The position numbers were made by a program, and so were the translations under genes. Shown here one piece after another: positions 43,711 through 52,545 of a stretch of DNA of 64,000 nt (position 1 is the first letter of the stretch; each line of letters begins with the position of its first letter). Origin of the DNA: JAFGXF01 sp963732595 (GTDB taxonomy: Bacteria > Chloroflexota > Anaerolineae > Anaerolineales > Anaerolineaceae). The stretch lies in assembly GCA_963732595.1 (NCBI GenBank), contig CAVSZZ010000002.1:186001-250000 (forward strand). The letters run 5' to 3'. The notes under the pieces were generated by a model, which worked only from the letters and a program-made list of their open reading frames with translations, did no database searches and had not been told where the DNA came from.

Positions 43711-44529
43711 ATGACCATTTTACAAGCCATCATTCTCGGGATCGTACAGGGGCTGACCGAATTCCTCCCCATTTCAAGTTCCGCACACCTGGTACTGGTC
43801 CCAGCCCTGCTGGGTTGGCAGATACCCGAGGATTTCAATTTCATTTTCGATGTCATCGTTCAGATGGGCACCTTGATTGCCGTCATCATCTTCTTCTGGA
43901 AGGATATTGTCGAAATCGTTACCGCTGTGTTTAACGGTATTCGATCAAAAACCCCATTTGCTGATCCCATGGCCCGCCTTGGTTGGCTCGTCGTTCTGGC
44001 CACCATCCCGGCCGGGATTATCGGATTATTGATCAAACCCCTGGTAGAATCCGCCTTTTCCTCGCCGACAGCCACTGCGTTCATGTTGGTTCTTACGGCT
44101 GTGATCCTGTTCGTCGCTGAGCGTATCAGTAAACAAACCCGCGATCTGGCCACCTTGACCTGGGTGGACGCACTCTGGATCGGTCTGGGACAAGCCCTGG
44201 CGATATTCCCCGGTATTTCCCGCTCCGGTACGACCATCAGTTCCGGTTTGGTACGCGGACTGAAGAGAGAAGGCGCAGCCCGGTTCTCATTCCTGATGTC
44301 GATCCCAATCATGATCGCCACTGGTTTGCTCGAGGTAAAGGATTTCTTCGAGATGCCTGAGCTGTCTTCTTACCTCCCTGCCCTGATCACCGGCGTGGTA
44401 GCTGCCGGAATCGTTGGATACCTGGCCATCCGTTGGCTGCTGGGGTATCTTGGCAAGCACAGTCTGTACGCCTTCAGTATCTACTGCCTGATTGCAGCGC
44501 TGATCGTATTGATCATTCTATATGTCTAA
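43711..44529 (+). CDS. uppP: undecaprenyl-diphosphatase UppP/BacA
   Basis: UppP removes a phosphate from undecaprenyl diphosphate, recycling the wall-lipid carrier, and high levels give bacitracin resistance. The 272-residue membrane protein has LTEFLPISSSAHLVL (about 15-29) and the second motif PGISRSGTTISSGL, with Glu, Ser and Arg active-site residues. About eight membrane helices. The end overlaps the next lipoprotein gene by 8 nt. Confidence 0.95.
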   Translation: MTILQAIILGIVQGLTEFLPISSSAHLVLVPALLGWQIPEDFNFIFDVIVQMGTLIAVIIFFWKDIVEIVTAVFNGIRSKTPFADPMARLGWLVVLATIPAGIIGLLIKPLVESAFSSPTATAFMLVLTAVILFVAERISKQTRDLATLTWVDALWIGLGQALAIFPGISRSGTTISSGLVRGLKREGAARFSFLMSIPIMIATGLLEVKDFFEMPELSSYLPALITGVVAAGIVGYLAIRWLLGYLGKHSLYAFSIYCLIAALIVLIILYV

Positions 44530-45241
44530 ACTTCTCGTCTCCCTGTTTGCCCTCTCGCTGATTCTCACAGCATGCACTGGACCTGCGGCTGAAGATCGTG
44601 TCACGCTGAGAATTGGAATTACCCCCAATCTGTCTATCCTCCAGCCGGAGGTCCACCATTGCGCTTCCGAGCTGCCAATTCACCTTTTGCTGGTCGAACA
44701 GCCGATCAATACCCTGCAGATCGATGATTACGATGCGCTCATCCACGTTGGTGATCCTCCGGAGGGAGCCAGTTTTTCAACCCAGATCGGCAGTATGAAG
44801 CTGGTCATCCTCCTAAATTCCGGCAATCCCATCTCGAAATTGGAGCCCGCGGTCGTTAGAAGTATCCTGACGGGCAGCATTGCGGATTGGCGGGCCGTAT
44901 CTCCCGGGGATTTCTCAGAGACCACACCCATCCAGGTTTGGAGCTACCCGGAAGGTGACGATGTCAGACTCCTGATGGAGCATGTTCTTCTGAATCGTCG
45001 TTCCATGTCCCCTTCCAGTCGGTTCGTTCCGGATGAGCAAGCCATGATCGAGGTTGTGATGTCTGATCCCGCAGCCATCGGTTTCATCACAGATCAGACC
45101 ACTCCGAACGGATACCGTATCCTGGAGATCGTTCCTCTGGATGGATTCAGCCTACCTCAACCGGTCCTGGCCAGCCTCTCGGCAAAGGCACAGGAGGCGA
45201 TCAAACCATTATTGGTTTGCCTGTCACAAAGCGGGAATTAA
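44522..45241 (+). CDS. PstS-like periplasmic-binding-domain lipoprotein
   Basis: A 239-residue lipoprotein with the lipobox LILTACTG (Cys17 or so). The rest looks like a PBP-II fold of the phosphate-binding type (LVILLNSGNPISKL, VVRSILTGSIADWR, DPAAIGFITDQ). Normal PstS motifs for phosphate are not obvious, so the ligand is unknown. Its overlap with uppP suggests one transcript. Confidence 0.75.
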   Translation: MSKLLVSLFALSLILTACTGPAAEDRVTLRIGITPNLSILQPEVHHCASELPIHLLLVEQPINTLQIDDYDALIHVGDPPEGASFSTQIGSMKLVILLNSGNPISKLEPAVVRSILTGSIADWRAVSPGDFSETTPIQVWSYPEGDDVRLLMEHVLLNRRSMSPSSRFVPDEQAMIEVVMSDPAAIGFITDQTTPNGYRILEIVPLDGFSLPQPVLASLSAKAQEAIKPLLVCLSQSGN

Positions 45242-45245
45242 ACTC

Positions 45246-45938
45246 TTAAACCAGGGGATATTTGATCAGTAAATGCCAGACCAGTCCCAGGATCAATCCG
45301 AACTGACCGAGGTGGTAGGTGATATGAACAACCAGGCGGCCATGGCTCACCGGGCGGATAAATCGATCGAACGCCAGCATGAAATCCGAAAAGAAGAATA
45401 GCAGACCACCGGTTGCCACAAAGGCCGCCGTTTGACGTTCCCAATCAGGCCTGAACAAGGTGGATGCTGCACTGATCGCCATCAAGGACAGGATGATAAA
45501 GTAGATCAAGGTCGCGCCCTGCAGCTTACGCGTGCCCGATCTCTTTTTGATGCTTCGATACAGAAGGGGGTAAATGAATACGCCCAGAAAAATGAAGAAA
45601 GAAACGAGCTGGACCACCGGCCAGGTGAGCGGTGGAAGCTGATGCTGGTTGAACCCGATAATATAACTGACGTGCGCCAGCAGGAAAGAAGCCAGCCCGG
45701 CCATGAAGAAACGGGAAGGAGCCAACAACCAGATATCCCCGATCAATGAGAAAACCAGTGCCAGGAAAAACCAGAACAGGCTCGAAAAACTGACCGGTTG
45801 GAGCAGCAGCCAGATCCCCAGGAGAATGATCACCAGCGGTTTGGAGCTGTAGCGCAGCCAGGTGATATTCTTATCCACGGCATACCAGTCAGCCATCGCA
45901 AACAACACCGCCAGTGAGAAGAGCCAAAATACAGTCAT
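45246..45938 (-). CDS. YhhN-family integral membrane protein (lysoplasmalogenase-like)
   Basis: A 230-residue protein with about eight membrane helices. Family signatures are present: SSKPLVIILLGIWLLL, FSLIGDIWLL, FFMAGLASFLLAHVSYIIGF and FFFSDFMLAFDRF. Members of this family in vertebrates (TMEM86B) hydrolyse lysoplasmalogens; the bacterial substrate is unproven. It lies 5 nt after the era stop on the same strand, so it is probably co-transcribed. Confidence 0.85.
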   Translation of the reverse strand: MTVFWLFSLAVLFAMADWYAVDKNITWLRYSSKPLVIILLGIWLLLQPVSFSSLFWFFLALVFSLIGDIWLLAPSRFFMAGLASFLLAHVSYIIGFNQHQLPPLTWPVVQLVSFFIFLGVFIYPLLYRSIKKRSGTRKLQGATLIYFIILSLMAISAASTLFRPDWERQTAAFVATGGLLFFFSDFMLAFDRFIRPVSHGRLVVHITYHLGQFGLILGLVWHLLIKYPLV

Positions 45939-45943
45939 TCAGC

Positions 45944-46849
45944 TCAATCCAGTTTATAACCAAAACGCTTCAACGCATTTGGATCATTGCGCCAGTTCTT
46001 TTCGACTTTAACCCGCAACTCTAAGAAGACTTTAACACCCAACATCTCCTCGATGGTGCGCCTGGCATCCGTACCAATGGTTTTCAGCATCCCACCCCCG
46101 CTCCCGATCACGATACCCTTCTGGGATTCCTTCTCAACGAACACCGTCGCTTCGATATAAACGATCCCATTTTCCCGTTCCTTGAAGTTCTCGATTCTGA
46201 TCGCTATTGAATACGGCACTTCCTCGCGTAACTGCCTCAGGCAGGCAGCTCGGATCAAGTCCCCGGCGATGTCGCGCTCGTACAGGTCTGTCAACTGATC
46301 AGACCCATAATAAGCTTCGCCTTCCGGAAGGAGGTTGGTCAATGTGTCAATCATCTTATCCAGCTGCCAGCCGGTCATGGCTGATACTGCGATCCCGGAA
46401 CTGCAGCCATATAAATCGCTGAAATGCGCCAGCATCTTTTCCTGTTGTTCGGCTGAGATGAGATCAGCTTTATTCCCGATCAAGAGGCGCGGCTTCTTCC
46501 CGCCCAACGCATTCAAGCGATCTGAAGCCACTTCATCTTCCGGCTTCAAACCCTGGCTGATATCCACAATAATCGCAATGATGTCTGCATCCCGAATGGC
46601 AGTCTCGGCGGATTCATTCATAAAGGTCCCAAGCTTATTCACAGGTTTGTGAATGCCCGGTGTATCCAGGAAGACCAGTTGCCCATCCTCCCGGGTGAGG
46701 ATACCAAGTTGAATGCGGCGTGTCGTCTGGGGGCGGGATGTGACCGGTGCCACCTGTTGGCCCAATAATGCATTCATTAAACTGGATTTACCAACATTTG
46801 GCCGGCCAACAAGAGCAATATATCCAGAATGGTGGGTCGGTTTATTCAT
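45944..46849 (-). CDS. era: GTPase Era
   Basis: Era binds the 16S rRNA 3' end in small-subunit maturation. It shows G1 GRPNVGKSSL (residues 13-22), G3 DTPGIHKP, G4 NKAD, and the C-terminal KH domain with VIGSGGGMLKTIG as its GXXG loop. The 301-residue length is normal. Start is ATG 46849. Confidence 0.96.
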   Translation of the reverse strand: MNKPTHHSGYIALVGRPNVGKSSLMNALLGQQVAPVTSRPQTTRRIQLGILTREDGQLVFLDTPGIHKPVNKLGTFMNESAETAIRDADIIAIIVDISQGLKPEDEVASDRLNALGGKKPRLLIGNKADLISAEQQEKMLAHFSDLYGCSSGIAVSAMTGWQLDKMIDTLTNLLPEGEAYYGSDQLTDLYERDIAGDLIRAACLRQLREEVPYSIAIRIENFKERENGIVYIEATVFVEKESQKGIVIGSGGGMLKTIGTDARRTIEEMLGVKVFLELRVKVEKNWRNDPNALKRFGYKLD

Positions 46850-46859
46850 TTATTCCTCG

Positions 46860-47378
46860 TTAACCGGGAACCTGGCGGATGTATTTTTTCCAGGTGTTGA
46901 CTGCATTGATGACGTAATTGGGTGCGTTTCGCAACAAAGTCGTTGTGAATAATCTCGGGGGGCGCTGATAACCGGGCAGTGCCTCCATCTCAATAACATG
47001 CCGGGAACCACATTTCACCGCACACAAACCGGTTCCGATACCGATCAGAATGCCCTTTTCCTTGATCACACGATCAAGAACCAGGAGGACGCGGTCAACC
47101 GGAAGCTTTTCCCGGCCGGCGATCTCCCGGGCACAAATGCCCACCGGGCTGGTGACATGTTGCGAAAGCTGCGCCTCTTCCTCAGTATAAAGATGGAGGA
47201 TGAGGGCCATCAACTCGTCACACAGCGGGGGACCGGTCAACAGTGGTGTGGCATAATTCCTGGCGATATTTCGATATGCAGGCTGAATGTCGGGAAAATC
47301 ATTGAGTTTACGGACTTTAACGCGCGAACTCACATCAACCTGGGGTTGCCGCTCGAGAGTTGCAGGAACCTCATTCAT
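46860..47378 (-). CDS. uncharacterised protein
   Basis: I do not recognise this 172-residue protein. It has no signal peptide or membrane segment. The centre (LHLYTEEEAQL, then VDRVLLVLDRVIKEKGILI) looks like a winged-helix fold. Two Cys pairs sit around CAREIAG and GLCAVKCG. It resembles the N-terminal part of some Chloroflexota ferredoxin-type regulators, though no iron-sulfur cluster motif is present. It lies 10 nt upstream of era. Confidence 0.6.
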   Translation of the reverse strand: MNEVPATLERQPQVDVSSRVKVRKLNDFPDIQPAYRNIARNYATPLLTGPPLCDELMALILHLYTEEEAQLSQHVTSPVGICAREIAGREKLPVDRVLLVLDRVIKEKGILIGIGTGLCAVKCGSRHVIEMEALPGYQRPPRLFTTTLLRNAPNYVINAVNTWKKYIRQVPG

Positions 47379-47411
47379 GGAGAATGGATCGATACTGCAG
47401 ATAACAAGAGC

Positions 47412-47948
47412 TTATCGCGGCCGCCTCACTTTAATTTCTGAAACAAAGCTGTTCGTCCGGAGGAGTATTTTTCGTGAACAGGCGACAAAATCGTCCGAGT
47501 TGCGGTCCAACGGCATGAATATGGCAGACTCTTTTTCACCATACATCTTGGCTTCACTGACGAATGCCGAGCAATGCAAACCGATCCCGATCCCTTCCGG
47601 CACGGTGAGCTTGACATCGTTCACAAAACCATAGACCGTGATGGTCGTCTCACCTTCCGGAACCTGGGCCTTGGTCAGATCCAGGTGGATATCTCCGATG
47701 AGCAGCCACAGCTCTTCCGGTTTTACCTGCCAGTCCCCGTTACGAACAACATCACCCAGGATACGGGCATGAACCTCACCCTGAGGTCCGAGCATGCGTG
47801 GGCGCAAGATCAACCAGATGCCCAGGCCGACCAGGACAGCGGGAAACAGGAAGGCACCCGCACTGAATTGGAATAATTCACCGACCAGAAGGAAAACACC
47901 AATGACAACAATGATGATCCCGATCCAAAGAACCCAACGCTTATCCAT
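47412..47948 (-). CDS. LiaF-like membrane protein (cell-wall stress family)
   Basis: Two membrane segments in the first 55 residues (WVLWIGIIIVVIGVFLLVGEL, then FLFPAVLVGLGIWLIL) are followed by a beta-rich domain of the LiaF C-terminal type (LLIGDIHLDLTKAQVPEGE, and ends in FVSEIKV). In Firmicutes LiaF inhibits the LiaRS envelope-stress system; no LiaRS pair is present here. ATG 47948 overlaps the upstream gene by 8 nt. Confidence 0.75.
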   Translation of the reverse strand: MDKRWVLWIGIIIVVIGVFLLVGELFQFSAGAFLFPAVLVGLGIWLILRPRMLGPQGEVHARILGDVVRNGDWQVKPEELWLLIGDIHLDLTKAQVPEGETTITVYGFVNDVKLTVPEGIGIGLHCSAFVSEAKMYGEKESAIFMPLDRNSDDFVACSRKILLRTNSFVSEIKVRRPR

Positions 47949-48423
47949 GTTTGACCTCCTTGGCAGTCTTTGTACCAGTGCTTGCGGGGGATGCTTCGAT
48001 GGCATCCTCCAGGAATCTTTCGATTTCCATCTTTGTTCGATCCAGGGCTGTGATCTCTTCGTCGATCCTGCGCTGGGCTGCCTCATATGGAAAGACATTG
48101 GCCTGTTCCTGACGACGCAGGTCCACCAGCTGCATGTTCGACATGTTGCCCTTCTTCATCATGAAACCACCCCGACCGGAAAGATTCGTCCCTCGCGATG
48201 CGGTCGTTTTCTTCTCAGCGAAGTCTGCACGCATCTTTTCGATCTCGTCATGGAGTTCCTGTCTCAGTTTGCGCAGTTCCTCCAGCAACCCCCGGATGGT
48301 CTTTTCATTCTTTTTTGCTGCGGTTGCCGATTTCCATTCAAATACCGGCCGTTTTTGGCCTTCCGCGGCAGCCGCCTTCAGGATTTCCTCCATCTGCTTG
48401 ATGTATTTTTTGGGTGCAGTCAT
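47941..48423 (-). CDS. coiled-coil protein upstream of the LiaF-like gene
   Basis: A 160-residue protein with two helical stretches rich in Glu, Arg and Lys (LLEELRKLRQELHDEIEKM and YEAAQRRIDEEITALDRTK) that look like a coiled coil. No named family is recognised, and there is no signal or membrane segment. ATG 48423 is chosen because GGAGG lies 5 nt before it. The stop overlaps the LiaF-like start, which suggests coupled translation and perhaps a shared function, as with PspA-like coiled-coil and PspC/LiaF partners. Confidence 0.65.
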   Translation of the reverse strand: MTAPKKYIKQMEEILKAAAAEGQKRPVFEWKSATAAKKNEKTIRGLLEELRKLRQELHDEIEKMRADFAEKKTTASRGTNLSGRGGFMMKKGNMSNMQLVDLRRQEQANVFPYEAAQRRIDEEITALDRTKMEIERFLEDAIEASPASTGTKTAKEVKHG

Positions 48424-48550
48424 GATTACCTCCGACGCTAATTGTATAAAATTCACTCACCAATCATCATTATACACAAGCTAAGCCAGATTAAGTACCC
48501 ATAACAAGATCAATTATTTGTAAATCTGACAGCCATGGTCAGAATGCGAA

Positions 48551-48567
48551 GTATCATTTAATGATAC
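48551..48567. repeat. 17-bp palindrome
   Basis: GTATCATT-T-AATGATAC, a perfect 8-bp inverted repeat. It may be a protein binding site or the first of several hairpins ahead of the SDR end. The region 48424-48645 holds no ORF. Confidence 0.5.
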
Positions 48568-48582
48568 CTGGTGGATGCCTGA

Positions 48583-48618
48583 TTAAATAGAACTGTCAGG
48601 CGCCCCCGTGCCTGACAG
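48583..48618 (-). terminator. terminator for the SDR gene
   Basis: A 9-bp stem CTGTCAGGC/GCCTGACAG with an 8-nt loop. On the minus strand it is followed by TTCTATTTAAT, giving a moderate U-rich tail 28 nt after the SDR stop. Confidence 0.6.
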
Positions 48619-48645
48619 CTCCCTGGGGACAAGACAGTCTGAACT

Positions 48646-49461
48646 TCAGACTGCCTGTTTCTTCAGATCCAATGGTCCTATTATATCCATGATCCAGCCA
48701 AATGCAAACTCCACAAACGGGATAATGCCCATCCAGCCGGGAACATACTTTTTCCGTTTTGGATGCAGGATCAGTTGCCAGACTGACACCGCCACATGTT
48801 GTGGTGATACACCCAGCTGTTCCACATAATCAAGCAATGAACTCTTTCGTTTGTTCAAGGTCCTGAAGAATTCCGTCGTGACCGGACCTGCCCGCAGGAC
48901 ACTGACGTTCACGCCACTGGTCGACCTGTTCGCGATAGAGGGAGGTTGTGAATGCATTGATGAAAGCCTTGGTGGCTGAGTAAAGCGCCACACCCTGGCT
49001 GGGGATGCTGCCCGCCACTGAGCCAATATTAATGATATGCCCGCTTTTCCTTTTACGCATGGCCGGCAGGAACATCTGGGTCAATTGGACCACCGCGGAG
49101 ATGTTGACCCTCAGCATATCCAGCGTCAGCGTCCCAGGGCATGTCCTGGGTATAGCCATACCAACCAAAGCCGGCATTGTTGATCAGGATGTCCAGGTGC
49201 CCAAATTGAGACATCACCTGGCGATATACTTTTTTTCTTTCCTTCTCATTTGAGAGATCCGCCGGCATGACTGTCGCCAGACCGCCAGAGCTCTTGATCT
49301 CCTGCGCCAGTTCATCCATGATCTCAATGCGCCGTGCAACCAGAATGACATGCACCCCTTCGGAAGCCAGTTTCCTGGATATAGCCGAGCCGATTCCACC
49401 GGAAGCACCGGTGATCAGTGCGATCTTTCCCTGCCAATCAGTGATTAATTTGATTACTCAT
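48646..49461 (-). CDS. short-chain dehydrogenase/reductase (three frameshifts)
   Basis: An SDR enzyme with an NAD(P)-binding Rossmann fold. ITGASGGIGSAISRKLASEG is the cofactor loop. Then come DILINNAGFGWYG, INIGSVAGSIPSQGVALYSATKAF (Ser and Tyr-Lys region) and a C-terminus ending DLKKQAV. The pieces lie in three frames. Net length suggests three one-base insertions, one of them in the first ten codons. Corrected length is about 270 residues, in the range of SDR proteins with a C-terminal anchor. Substrate unknown. Confidence 0.8.
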
Positions 49462-49491
49462 AAATTAGTACTCATTCAGACCGTTACCCGT

Positions 49492-50492
49492 TTATGCATT
49501 CCGGGCGGCCTTCAATCCTTTTTGATATTGCAGCAACCAGAGCACGGTTTCCCGGATGGATTGGGTCAATGGTCGCGGTTTGAAGCCAAGTTCGCGGCGG
49601 GCCTTGGCATTGCTGATGGTCGAGTTACCAACGACCGTCTCGATCGAATACTCGGTGAAACGTGGTTTCTTACCGAAAACGCGGCTGTAGAACGGGGCCA
49701 GGCGGGCAGCAAACATCGCCAATTGTTCTGGGTAACGCCAGTCCGTATTTGGTAACGCCAAGCACCTTTTGAATCTGGCGCAGGATCTCTGGTCAATGTG
49801 ATCTTCTGACCGGAAAGAATGTAACTTTCTCCCTTTCGTCCACGTTCGCTGGCCAGGATCTGCCCATCCGCCACATCCCGGACGTCGACAAAATCATACG
49901 CCCCATTGATCAGGAAATTGACCGGACTCTTCATCCAATCCAGGAACAGGTTCCCCATTTCAGATCCACGGTAATCATGCGGTCCGATCACACCGGTTGG
50001 GCAAACGATGACCGCATCCAGACCCTCCCGTACGGCATCCAGAACAACCAGCGAAGCTTCAGCTTTCGAACGGTCGTAAGAACTGATCGTGGTCAAGGGG
50101 TCGAATGGCACGGTTTCATCAATCGTGGTGCCTTCAACCCGCTTGATGGCATGGATCGAGCTGGTGTAGATCAACCGGCGGACGTGCATCTCTTTGGCAA
50201 CCTCAACAACGTTGCGGGTGCCCGTCAGGTTGACCATCCTCACGAAGGGATCCTCTCCCGGCATGATCGAGATCATGCCTGCCAGGTGAAAGACCCGTTC
50301 CACACCCTGCATGGCCTGGCGCAGTGATTTCACGTCCAACACATCGCCTTCAACGATCTCCACATCCAGTCCTTTTAATGCCGCCCGATCTTCATGCGGC
50401 ATGACCATGGCGCGCACTTTTTCTTTGCGCTTCAACAACTTGCGAATGAGCACATTTCCGATATGACCCGTGGCTCCGGTGACAAGTATCAT
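49492..50492 (-). CDS. NAD-dependent epimerase/dehydratase (two frameshifts), in frame with the TetR domain
   Basis: An extended-SDR protein starting at Met 50492: MILVTGATGHIGNVLIRKLL, HLAGMISI, IYTSSIHAIKR, and SSYDRSKAEASL with the YxxxK catalytic pair. The C-terminal third is broken by two one-base insertions near 49770 and 49745. Removing them gives EILRQIQKVLG and ALPNTDWRYPEQLAMFAARL, total 332 residues. The reading frame continues upstream into the TetR gene with no stop. Dihydroflavonol reductase-like; substrate unknown. Confidence 0.82.
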
Positions 50493-51086
50493 TGTGGTTT
50501 TTGCGCTGACTCCCTCTATTAGAATTTCGATATATTTCTCGACGGTTTGACCCCAGGCTTCGCTCTCCGTATCCATCACGCCCTGCAGCATCAACCCGGT
50601 TGCGATCGCGATGATCAACCTGGAGACATCATCCGGGTCGACATCCCGCAGGGACCCCTCCGCCACACCCTTCTGGATGATGCGGGAAAGGAATTGCCGG
50701 TAGCGTTCATAAGGTGCGCCGGCTGCTTTCCAGGTCTTGGGATCGTGTCTCGCCTGCTCCCAGAATTCCATGATGATGTTCAGGTGTTTGGATTCAGAAA
50801 GGAACAGCAGCTTTCCCATTGAAGCCAGGCTCATCAATGCATCCGGCACCTGGCGTTCGTCGTCGATAACCTGCTGCATGGCCTGATTGATTAATGTCAA
50901 GCGATCTTCCAGCAATTGCATGAAGACCGCTTGCTTGGTTTCAAAATGATGATAGAACGCCCCCTTGGATACCCCGGCGGCTTCGCAGATCTCAGCCACA
51001 CCTGCAGAGGTATAACCCTGCTGTGTGAAAAGCTTTTCAGCGGCATCGATAATAGCCTTGCGTGTCTCTTCGCTGCGTTGCTGCAT
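50493..51086 (-). CDS. TetR-family transcription regulator, read through into the epimerase
   Basis: A 198-residue TetR regulator with the helix-turn-helix AAEKLFTQQGYTSAGVAEI (about 15-33) and GVSKGAFYHHFETKQAVF, then a helical ligand domain (FLSRIIQKGVAEGSLRD, MLQGVMDTESEA). No stop separates it from the following epimerase, and no ribosome binding site is seen at that ATG. It sits behind its own promoter with a perfect TetR-type palindrome at the start site, so it should repress itself and the epimerase. Confidence 0.88.
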
Positions 51087-51108
51087 TAATGTTTCCTAAG
51101 AAATACAG

Positions 51109-51122
51109 ACCGACCGGTCGGT
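51109..51122 (-). promoter_or_regulatory. TetR-type operator
   Basis: A perfect 14-bp palindrome, ACCGACCGGTCGGT, 23 nt before the regulator ATG. It covers the predicted transcription start. Confidence 0.8.
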
Positions 51123-51125
51123 TTT

Positions 51126-51154
51126 ATAATAGTGTACTCCCCCGCTTAGGTCAA
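51126..51154 (-). promoter_or_regulatory. promoter for the TetR-epimerase gene
   Basis: Minus strand: TTGACC, 17-nt spacer, TATTAT. The operator at 51109-51122 lies immediately downstream. Confidence 0.75.
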
Positions 51155-51219
51155 TACCTACAACCTTACAATCCATTAAGAAATATCGATGGCTTCTCCC
51201 CCTTCGTATAATGCTGTGT

Positions 51220-51904
51220 TCATCCCACTTTTTTACCAGTACCAGTTGTGCGACAGGAAGTCCCCATAGTTTATTGAAAATCATCTTCTCGCATGAAAAG
51301 CCAGAGTTCACCAACAACGAGATTGGGTCGATCGGGCGGCAATCCACGAGTCGAGGCCAGCGTGTATGCGCCATTCGTATAAAGCCGCTCAGCGAATCCA
51401 GGCCGTTTTGATACCGAGCATGGTCACGATCCCCATCTGACCTCCTGGTTTAAGGATTCGCTGGCACCCTTGTAGGACCGGTACTAATTCAGGCGTATCA
51501 AACAGTTCAAGCGTAAAGCCCATGAAAATACCATCCGCACTTCCAGGCGCAATTGGTAATTGATACCCATCCCCGGCAATTAATAAGGTCCGAGCCAGAA
51601 CGCCTGCCTTTCCCAGGCGCCGGCGGGTTAGCCGACCCATCCCATACGAAAGATCAATACCATAAACACGTCCATTCCCCCCGATCCGTCGGCAAGCTCT
51701 AACAGGATCCTGCCGGTACCAAACCCCACCTCCAATAGAGTACCGCCTGACCGGCAGTCTCCATTATATCTAGTATTTCCATCCCCAATTTATAACTCAC
51801 CAGTTCCACTAAAGAAGTCATACCAGCGGCTGAGACGGTCGTAGCTCCTGCGCGCCTCTTCTTTCGTTCGAATGACCCTCAGGACCGGCAATATTCCCTT
51901 CCAT
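51220..51904 (-). CDS. class I SAM-dependent methyltransferase (several frameshifts)
   Basis: Fragments in different frames line up as one UbiE-like methyltransferase. They are RTKEEARRSYDRLSRWYDF, then LLEVGFGTGRILLELA (motif I, SAM), GRVYGIDLSYGM, SADGIFMGFTLELFDTPEL, RILKPGGQMGIV, and the tail WPRLVDCRPI followed by GLPVA. At least two one-base insertions are needed; the exact 3' end is unsure. The ATG at 51904 overlaps the preceding phosphatase stop (TGATG). Confidence 0.75.
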
Positions 51905-52525
51905 CAGGAATCGACCACACGCTCTCCGCACCATTCCCGGCAGATCAATTTCCCATCCTCTTCATCCGCAATGATGATGCTGGTATTCGTCATGATCCGC
52001 CTGCCGGCAAATGCGTGGGTGACGTTCTCAAGTAACAACGGCAGCATGGTATACAACACGCCACCATGACTGACTAACAAAAAGCTGCCGCTCTGGCCTT
52101 GCGTCGTTTGTATCAGGTTTTGAATGAATGGAACGAATCGTTTGGAAATATCATTAAAACTCTCACCACCCGCCGATCGAAACATCCCTGCGCTCACCCT
52201 TCATCCATGCCTGAAAGATATCGATAAAGCTTGCCCAGGCAGTTTCATCCGCCCGCTCCTCCAGGGAACCACAATCGTTTTCCATGAGCGCATCGTCGAC
52301 GATCACCGGCACCTCCAGTTTTTCCGCCAGGATGCGGCTGGTTTCCTGCGCTCTTAATAGCGGGCTTGTGTACAGGCGGACGACCTTCTCTGTTTTCAAT
52401 CTTTCTGCCAGAGCTTCTGCCTGTTGAATCCCCACGGCTGTCAGCCCATAAGTGTCATCCCGGTTGGAAATGACCCTGGCCGTATTGGCCGTGCTTTCGC
52501 CATGCCTGGCAAAGATAAATCTCAT
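51904..52525 (-). CDS. histidine phosphatase family protein (one frameshift)
   Basis: A phosphoglycerate-mutase-like phosphatase. MRFIFARHGESTAN has the catalytic RHGE, YTSPLLRAQETS the second Arg, and FLLVSHGGVLY the second catalytic His. The frame breaks near 52180. One base removed gives 206 residues. Substrate unknown; position just after a transporter operon suggests a salvage or scavenging role. Confidence 0.88.
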
Positions 52526-52545
52526 CGGACACACCCTACTCGGAA

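Noticed and set aside
51096..51374. Open frame of 92 codons crossing the TetR promoter
   Set aside because: Its first half is the true C-terminus of the methyltransferase; the rest is read-through into the promoter caused by an indel.
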